A stretch of DNA of 11,755 bases from CAYUNA01 sp047629355 (GTDB taxonomy: Bacteria > Bacteroidota > Bacteroidia > Chitinophagales > Saprospiraceae), in NCBI GenBank assembly GCA_047629355.1, contig JBLHWU010000198.1, positions 1 through 11,755 on the forward strand. The letters run 5' to 3'. Both the position numbers and the translations under genes were made by a program. Positions 6,475 through 11,755 of the stretch are shown here, piece by piece. The notes under the pieces were generated by a model. That model had not been told where the DNA came from and made no database searches. It saw only the letters and a list, made by a program, of their open reading frames with translations. Within the stretch, counting starts at the first letter, position 1; each line of letters begins with the position of its first letter.

Positions 6475-6773
6475 ATCGTAAAAACTGATTCGGTCGAAAT
6501 GATAAAAGATGTTTACTTTTGAAATAGGAGTTATCTATACATAATAACTGTTTCAGAAGCGGAAAATAAGGGTAAAAGAAATACTTGATAGATGGCGGAA
6601 TTATTTTTTTACCGTTATTTAGGGCGCAAAGAAAAGAAATATATTAGAAGCCTTTTTTTGTCTTATAAATACCCCTTTCACCACAAAAGTCAATATTTCC
6701 TAAAACCAATCCTTAACTTCGCATAATTCAAGAACAACACTACAATTTCCACCACAGTATCAATTTTAATAGT
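6475..6773. other. Gene-free region upstream of the 1035-aa secreted protein gene
   Basis: About 300 bp, A/T-rich, with stops in all frames and no recognisable gene. It contains two weak Bacteroidota -7-like boxes on the plus strand, TACTTTTG (6514-6521) and TAACTTCG (6714-6721), and T- and A-runs around 6600-6660. No strong hairpin or known RNA motif is seen. Confidence 0.5.
6714..6721 (+). promoter_or_regulatory. Possible -7 box for the 1035-aa secreted protein gene
   Basis: TAACTTCG differs from the TAnnTTTG consensus at one position and is followed by CATAAT. It is 52 nt upstream of the ATG, a common distance in Bacteroidota. No -33 TTG is evident at standard spacing, so this is tentative. 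Confidence 0.3.
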
Positions 6774-9700
6774 ATGAAAAGAAGTCTGATAATTTTGCTA
6801 ATCGCCCTCGGATTTAGTAGCCATTTTCAATTAAATGCACAAACCAAAATATCGCAAGACCCATTCGCACAAACGGGCGTCGTGCAAGCTTCCAAAGTTC
6901 ACTTTTTAGGTAAAACCGAACCTCTGCGAGACTTGATGCAGCAGCCTGGATTAAGTCTGGAAAAGCGTAAGAAATTTAAAGCCAATAAACCCAAAGAAAT
7001 TCCAAATTTTATGGGTAGAGAATTAAAACATACGGTCAAAGAAGGTGCATTGCCGCAAGGGCCAGACCCGCTGCGACAGACGAATTCGAATCGAAGTGTT
7101 CAAATTCCAGTTGAGCCATTGGTCAACATTGAGGGCATGAGTTCTTCTAATTTTGGAGGGACACCGCCTGACCCGACTGGCGATATTGGCGAGGAGTTTT
7201 ATATCCAATCTATCAACGGAACATGGTTTAGAATTTTTGACAAAGAAGGCAATCCAGTGACGGGCGCGATTAATATGAATACGCTTTGGACGCCGTTGGG
7301 TTTTAGCGGTTTGGGCGACCCGATTGTCTTGTATGACCAAGAGGCAAAACGTTGGTTTATTACCGAATTTTCGACTTCTGGAAACAATATGTTGGTGGCT
7401 ATTTCTGAAACAGCAGACCCACAAGGCAGTTATTATGCGTATAATTTTACTGCGCCACAATTTCCAGATTATCCAAAATACGGTATTTGGAACAATGCCT
7501 ATGTCATCACGACGAATGAAGGCGCAGTCCCTTTTTATGTCCTCGAACGCGCAAAAATGTTGGCTGGCGAAGATGATCCTGGCTTGCAACGATTCACGAT
7601 TCCTTCGATTAATGGCGGTCCTGGTTTTCAAGTAGCGACGCCTGCGGATTGGGATGGTATCTTGCCGCCGCCTACTGGTGCAAATCCAATGATTTTGCGC
7701 ATCAATGACGATGGCTGGAATCAAGCGCCGCAAGACCGCATTGAGGTTTGGTCAATTGATGTGGATTGGGAAAATCCAAATAACAGTTCTATTTCTAGTG
7801 AAAACGTATTGACGGCTGCTTTTGATAGCGAAGGTTGTGCGGAAAATGGGCCGGGTTTTGCATGTATTCCGCAGCCAACGGGTAATGGGATTGATGGTAT
7901 TCCATGGGTGATTATGAATCGAGTGCAGTATCGAAATTTTGGAGATTATGAAGTGATGGTTTTGAATTTTATGGTGGATGTTTCGGGGACGAATGATGAA
8001 GTTTCGGGCATTCGCTGGATGGAATTGCGTCGAACAGATGGCGGAGATTGGTCAGTTTATCAAGAAGGAACTTATGCGCCTGATGATGGAAATCACCGAT
8101 TTATGGGCGGTATCGCAATGGATGGTGCTGGAAATATTGCGATGGCCTATTCTATTTCTGGAAAAGATAAATCGCCGTCCTTGCGTTTCACTGGTCGTCG
8201 AAATGGCGATTCACTGGGTGAAATGACAATTGATGAATTTGAATTTGGAACAGGTGAAGGTTCTATCAATGGTGTGCGTTATGGTGATTATGCCTCGATG
8301 TCAGTTGACCCAACGGATGACCGAACGTTTTGGTACACAGGAGAATACAAGCGACCGGGGCAGGCTTGGGGGACAAAAATTGTCGCTTTTCAAGTAGGTC
8401 GCGATACGACGGATATTGGTCCGAAGGCAATGTTAACGCCACAAACCTCCGATTTTTTAACGGTAGACGAAGTCATTGTTGTTGATTTTGAAAACTTCGG
8501 AGTGGATACCCAAATCGTTTTTGAAGTAGGCTATATTTTAAATGATGGAACGCCGTTTGTGGAAACGGTGATGACTGTTTTGCCACCAGATAGCATTTAC
8601 AACCATGTTTTTGCTCAAAATGTTAACCTTTCGGTAATTGGGGATTATAACTTTAAAATATTCACCAATTTACCAGATGATTCCAATGTTTTAAATGATA
8701 CGCTTCGTGTTTTAGTGAAACAATTATCGCGTTACGATGCTGGGATTACGGCGATTAATTTGGACGGAGAGATTGCCTGTGGCGAGACGATTCCTGTGGA
8801 ATTGGAACTCACCAATTTTGGTACACAAACCCTCACTTCCGCTAATATCAGCTATCAACTAAACACGGGAACAGTTGAAAATATGGTATGGACAGGCAGT
8901 TTAGAAATGGGCGAAACAGAAATTATCAATATCTCTGTTTCAGGTGTGCAAGATGGAGTAAATTCCTTAGTTGTGAGTACTTCCGAGCCAAGTGGACAAA
9001 CGGATGATGTGCCGACGAATGACGCATTTACTCGTGGTTTTGATGGCATCGAAGAAGGAATAGTTGTTGATTTTTGGTTTAGAATGGACTTTAATCCAGG
9101 CGAGACTTCTTGGAAATTACGAAATAGTAATGATGATGTTTTGTATTCAGGCGGGCCGTATCCAGATGCGGCTCCTTTGGTGGTGATTACCGAGCAATTT
9201 TGTTTGCATCCTGATTCCTGTTATGAGTTTAAAGTGGTCGATTTAGGCGGCGACGGCATCGGCACGGTTGATGGTGATTACACCTTGACGACGACCGACG
9301 GTGTAGTCTTGGCATCGCTACTCAACGCTGATTTTGGCTTTTCAGAAACCAATTTTTTCTGTGCGTCAGGCGCATGTTTATTGGAAGCAGAAATCAACAT
9401 CACGAACGAAACGGGCGCAGACGACGGCACCATTATCATCAATGCACAAAACGGAACAGGTGATTTGGAATACAGCATCGACGGCGGTAATTCCTTTCAA
9501 GGTAGCAATGTTTTCAACGACTTGGAAGAAGGTGATTACATCGTGGTTGTGATGGATGGCAATGGTTGTGATTACTTGGAAGAAGTGAGTGTGGGCTTAG
9601 GTGTACCGACGTTTGAAGCGGGTTTTGATTACAAAATTGAAGTATTTCCCAACCCAACCGAAGGCGTTTTTCGAGTGAACATGGAAGGTTTGGCGGGTGT

Positions 9701-9881
9701 CCATTATTTGAGTTTGCAAATCTTGGATGCGAATGGCAAAATCATTCAACACTCGTCGATGGCGCGGTATAATGAAGTGCTGACTGGGGCGTTTTCTTTG
9801 GAGGCATTTCCGAGTGGGATTTACTTTATTCGATTTGCGGAGGAAGGGGTGAATCAGCTGGTAAGGGTGGTGAAGCAGTAA
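6774..9881 (+). CDS. Multidomain secreted protein with T9SS type A sorting domain
   Basis: 1035 residues. The signal peptide is 1-23 (hydrophobic core LIILLIALGF, ending NAQ). After a lysine-rich linker (to about 110), residues 115-545 form a beta-rich, probably propeller-like domain: FGGTPPDPTGD (127-137), GDPIVLYDQEAKRWFITEF (181-199) and RYGDYASMSVDPTDDRTFWY (502-521), the last a motif seen in many secreted Bacteroidota proteins. Two CARDB-like Ig modules follow (about 548-650 and 653-755). Next is a module seen in Saprospiraceae proteins (about 763-850: GETSWKLRNSND, YSGGPYPDA, CYEFKVVDLGGDGIG). A SprB-like repeat follows (about 868-943: GTGDLEYSIDGGNSFQGSNV, GDYIVVVMDGNGC). Residues 952-1035 are the T9SS type A sorting domain (IEVFPNPTEGVFRVNM; PSGIYFIRF). 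The product should cross the outer membrane through T9SS and be attached to the surface or released. No catalytic motif is recognisable; adhesion or polymer binding is a guess. It is monocistronic, with its own terminator. Confidence 0.9.
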   Translation: MKRSLIILLIALGFSSHFQLNAQTKISQDPFAQTGVVQASKVHFLGKTEPLRDLMQQPGLSLEKRKKFKANKPKEIPNFMGRELKHTVKEGALPQGPDPLRQTNSNRSVQIPVEPLVNIEGMSSSNFGGTPPDPTGDIGEEFYIQSINGTWFRIFDKEGNPVTGAINMNTLWTPLGFSGLGDPIVLYDQEAKRWFITEFSTSGNNMLVAISETADPQGSYYAYNFTAPQFPDYPKYGIWNNAYVITTNEGAVPFYVLERAKMLAGEDDPGLQRFTIPSINGGPGFQVATPADWDGILPPPTGANPMILRINDDGWNQAPQDRIEVWSIDVDWENPNNSSISSENVLTAAFDSEGCAENGPGFACIPQPTGNGIDGIPWVIMNRVQYRNFGDYEVMVLNFMVDVSGTNDEVSGIRWMELRRTDGGDWSVYQEGTYAPDDGNHRFMGGIAMDGAGNIAMAYSISGKDKSPSLRFTGRRNGDSLGEMTIDEFEFGTGEGSINGVRYGDYASMSVDPTDDRTFWYTGEYKRPGQAWGTKIVAFQVGRDTTDIGPKAMLTPQTSDFLTVDEVIVVDFENFGVDTQIVFEVGYILNDGTPFVETVMTVLPPDSIYNHVFAQNVNLSVIGDYNFKIFTNLPDDSNVLNDTLRVLVKQLSRYDAGITAINLDGEIACGETIPVELELTNFGTQTLTSANISYQLNTGTVENMVWTGSLEMGETEIINISVSGVQDGVNSLVVSTSEPSGQTDDVPTNDAFTRGFDGIEEGIVVDFWFRMDFNPGETSWKLRNSNDDVLYSGGPYPDAAPLVVITEQFCLHPDSCYEFKVVDLGGDGIGTVDGDYTLTTTDGVVLASLLNADFGFSETNFFCASGACLLEAEINITNETGADDGTIIINAQNGTGDLEYSIDGGNSFQGSNVFNDLEEGDYIVVVMDGNGCDYLEEVSVGLGVPTFEAGFDYKIEVFPNPTEGVFRVNMEGLAGVHYLSLQILDANGKIIQHSSMARYNEVLTGAFSLEAFPSGIYFIRFAEEGVNQLVRVVKQ

Positions 9882-9895
9882 GGAGAATAATTTTT

Positions 9896-9935
9896 GGGCA
9901 GTAATTTTTTAAGAAATTGCTGCCCGAAAGTTTTT
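9896..9935 (+). terminator. Rho-independent terminator of the 1035-aa secreted protein gene
   Basis: GGGCAGTAATTT (9896-9907) pairs with AAATTGCTGCCC (9914-9925), with one G-U wobble in plus-strand RNA, and TTTTT follows at 9931-9935. It lies 14 nt past the stop. The tail overlaps the stop codon of the convergent gene by two bases; the minus strand lacks a T-run after the hairpin, so it serves mainly the plus-strand gene. Confidence 0.8.
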
Positions 9936-11511
9936 AGTTTTTGATAAATTTCTCTGTTTTGACCACTCCATCCGCCACGACCAACTGCAAAAAATAAATC
10001 CCCTTCGCCCACTCCCACACCGGCACCACCATCGTCACATCATTCTGCCCAACCGCAAACTGCTCAACAATTCGCCCTTGACTATCCAATATTCGATACT
10101 GTCCATTTTGCCAAACCTCCGCCTCGCTAAAGTAGTGATAAATATTCAAATAATCGGTTGTTGGATTGGGATAGATGCTGATTTTGAAAGGCAACTGACC
10201 ATTTTCAACTTCTTCGGTAGCCGTGTAGCAGCCAGGAATGAGGCAGCCGTGGTCGTCGAGTTTGAGTAGCCAAGATTGTTGGGGGATTTCTACGTTGTCT
10301 TCAATATCCAGCGATTCGCCGCAGAGGATGAAGCCACCATCGGGTGTTTCTTTGATGTCATTGAATCGGTGAATATTCATTTCACTAACTGGATAAATAT
10401 ATTTTCTTGTCCAGAGGGAATCCCCATTCGCATCCATTTTCATTATCCAACCTTGTACTTGATAAATCCAAGATATATTAGGATTATAAGTGTCCGTACC
10501 CGTTACAATAAAACCAGAGTCATCAGAAAGAGCGATAAGATTAGTTGCAGTCGTAGAAGGACCTAACTGCGCACTTTTAAACTCTTTCTCCCATTCCAGT
10601 TCATGGTCAGGATTAAGTTTAAATACCGATTTTTCAAACCACATATCATTAACGGAAGCGCGTTCTTGCTCGTAGCCAATACCAGAGGCGACAATTAGGC
10701 TACCATCGTCTAAAAGCACCATTTCTTTTGCGCCGTCGCGTTGAATATCGGGAGGAGAGAGGTAAGACCATTCTTGGTTACCGAGGCTGTCTAAGCCGAT
10801 GATGTGGGTTTGCCAGAGGTAGTTTTGAGTGACCGTATTAAGATTCGACTTTGCCCCTCCGATGACTATTTTTCCGTTTTCTGCAGCGGTAACTGACATA
10901 GCTATGTCCCATTTATTATCACCAAAAGTTTTTTGCCATTCAATATTACCTATGGTATTAATTTTGGTAACCATAATATATGTGTTACTAACTCCAAAAT
11001 CGGTTGCACTAATCCATAAGCAAAATACATATCCTCCATCTGAAGTTTTAGCAAATCCTCTTGGTGAGAAAAAATTTTCTTCTGGAAACTCGGGATGAAG
11101 ATATTCTCTAAAAAAAACGGTATCTCCTTGAGTGTTATATTTTAGAAAAGATGCTCTTCGAATATTATTTTGAGAATTTATTTCTAATGATTGGCCAATT
11201 AAAGCAAAATTATCTCCTTCTGGAATTACAGGGTGATTATACGTTTCGATAAGTGATTCTGGATTTGATAGCACTTTGGCAAATTCTACATCGCCATCCA
11301 AGTCAAATTTAGCAAATAAACTACTTGCAAAATGAGGAGGAAGAGAGTCCCTGACCAATCCAACTGCATAATAACAGCTATCGGTTGGCACAATGGCAGT
11401 CAAAAATCCTACTGTTGGATGATTGAAGGAGGGACGAAGATTAAAAGTAACCTGAGCACTTAATTGAATTTGTAAAAAAAATATAATTATTAAGGTAAAT
11501 GAAATTTTCAT
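9934..11511 (-). CDS. Secreted propeller-like protein with T9SS type A sorting domain
   Basis: 525 residues. The signal peptide is about 1-20 (LIIIFFLQIQL core, SAQ end). Residues 35-425 hold degenerate repeats of about 50-60 residues with the pattern 'G(D/N) .. W/F .. K ... DGG ... G': examples are GNIEWQKTFGDN (188-199), LGNQEWSY, HELEWEKEFK, NGDSLWTRKY and the blades' TSDGGYVF, ETPDGGFILCG (388-398). Such repeats are predicted beta-propellers of unknown ligand. SWLLKLDDHGCLIPGC (413-428) is a linker type common before the sorting domain in Saprospiraceae-like proteins. The T9SS type A domain is about 441-525 (FKISIYPNPTTDYLNIY, ILDSQGRIVEQF, AKGIYFLQLVV). The protein is expected to be surface-attached or released. 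The 5' half is visibly richer in A/T than the 3' half. A terminator for the upstream gene lies 12 nt before the start, so transcription may be read-through or from an unrecognised promoter. Confidence 0.88.
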   Translation of the reverse strand: MKISFTLIIIFFLQIQLSAQVTFNLRPSFNHPTVGFLTAIVPTDSCYYAVGLVRDSLPPHFASSLFAKFDLDGDVEFAKVLSNPESLIETYNHPVIPEGDNFALIGQSLEINSQNNIRRASFLKYNTQGDTVFFREYLHPEFPEENFFSPRGFAKTSDGGYVFCLWISATDFGVSNTYIMVTKINTIGNIEWQKTFGDNKWDIAMSVTAAENGKIVIGGAKSNLNTVTQNYLWQTHIIGLDSLGNQEWSYLSPPDIQRDGAKEMVLLDDGSLIVASGIGYEQERASVNDMWFEKSVFKLNPDHELEWEKEFKSAQLGPSTTATNLIALSDDSGFIVTGTDTYNPNISWIYQVQGWIMKMDANGDSLWTRKYIYPVSEMNIHRFNDIKETPDGGFILCGESLDIEDNVEIPQQSWLLKLDDHGCLIPGCYTATEEVENGQLPFKISIYPNPTTDYLNIYHYFSEAEVWQNGQYRILDSQGRIVEQFAVGQNDVTMVVPVWEWAKGIYFLQLVVADGVVKTEKFIKN

Positions 11512-11523
11512 GCTTTATTAATT

Positions 11524-11560
11524 AAAAAGTAGGCAATCAAACCAAAGTTTGATTACCTAC
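11524..11560 (-). terminator. Rho-independent terminator between two T9SS cargo genes
   Basis: On the minus strand a 14-bp stem (plus coordinates 11529-11542 with 11547-11560), GTAGGTAATCAAAC against GTTTGATTGCCTAC with one G-U wobble, has a 4-nt loop and is followed by TTTTT (11524-11528). It lies 13 nt past the stop of the gene at 11574-11755. On the plus strand the wobble becomes a C-A mismatch and there is no T-run, which supports minus-strand function. Confidence 0.85.
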
Positions 11561-11573
11561 AAAAAATTCTATT

Positions 11574-11755
11574 CTATTTCGTAATAACCAATCGCTGATT
11601 AGCGATGATTTTATTTTTTACAATTAAACTATACAAGTAAACGCCATTGATGAGTTTGCCAGCATTCCAGTTGATGCTGCCTGTGTTTGCACTTAATTGA
11701 ATAATCTCCATTAGCTGCCCTTGCATGCTTCTAATTTCAATTGTTCCAACTTCCA
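11574..11755 (-). CDS. Partial T9SS type A sorting domain protein, C-terminal 59 residues
   Basis: A minus-strand frame enters from the right edge and ends at a TAG (complement of 11574-11576). The visible 59 residues read EVGTIEIRSMQGQLMEII, then NWNAGKLINGVYLYSLIV and KNKIIANQRLVITK. This is the second half of a T9SS type A C-terminal sorting domain: a beta strand with a 'G..' turn, then the (N/S)GVY(L/F)Y motif and a final basic strand ending in K. The N-terminal body lies outside the window, so its function is unknown. It is followed by a strong terminator and then, 62 nt after its stop, by the 525-aa T9SS cargo on the same strand. Confidence 0.85.
   Translation of the reverse strand, partial: EVGTIEIRSMQGQLMEIIQLSANTGSINWNAGKLINGVYLYSLIVKNKIIANQRLVITK

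Noticed and set aside
6263..6481. 72-codon plus-strand open frame opposite the permease relic
   Set aside because: Its translation has no domain character, while the opposite strand reads as recognisable membrane helices with a family motif.
6529..6549. Small stem AGTTAT with ATAACT upstream of the 1035-aa gene
   Set aside because: Only 6 A/T-rich base pairs with a 9-nt loop; expected by chance in this composition.
7023..7733. 236-codon minus-strand open frame inside the 1035-aa gene
   Set aside because: Arg/Ile-rich antisense shadow of a well-supported secreted protein gene; no domain character.

Overview
The window looks like a chromosomal segment of a Bacteroidota species, most likely a Saprospiraceae/Lewinella-type lineage. 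Three genes encode secreted proteins with type IX secretion (T9SS) type A C-terminal sorting domains. Start codons lack Shine-Dalgarno sequences and have A/T-rich leaders instead. The ClpS, DUF2339 and DUF3999 proteins also fit this phylum. The lineage below phylum is inference from the style of the secreted proteins.

Layout. Positions 1-75 hold the first 25 codons of an unrecognised minus-strand gene that runs off the left edge. Positions 133-287 hold a small non-coding inverted-repeat element (element A). A strong terminator follows, then a minus-strand pair: an AhpE/BCP-like peroxiredoxin (751-1221) followed by the ClpS adaptor (364-675). The peroxiredoxin gene is bordered on both sides by degenerate heptamer repeats in inverted orientation (686-753 and 1316-1396). 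Three plus-strand genes follow: an EamA/DMT permease (1411-2289), a large DUF2339 membrane protein (2399-4777) and a DUF3999 envelope protein (4749-6008). The last two overlap by 29 bases and are probably translated as a unit.

A second small inverted-repeat element (element B, 6007-6215) sits exactly at the stop codon of the DUF3999 gene. It has perfect 18-bp ends and a 9-bp (up to 11-bp) flanking duplication, and it contains a 34-bp perfect palindrome that could act as a terminator. Elements A and B share a structured core in opposite orientation but have different ends. Beyond B lies a decayed C-terminal fragment of a Bcr/CflA-type drug efflux permease (minus strand), then a gene-free stretch.

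The right half is secreted protein territory: a 1035-aa multidomain T9SS cargo (6774-9881, plus), a convergent 525-aa propeller-like T9SS cargo (9934-11511, minus), and the last 59 residues of a third T9SS cargo (11574-11755, minus). Terminators lie between them.

No RNA genes, CRISPR array, complete insertion sequence or recognisable defence system were found. The most unusual content is the pair of related non-autonomous elements, the heptamer repeat arrays, and the uncharacterised DUF2339-DUF3999 gene pair.
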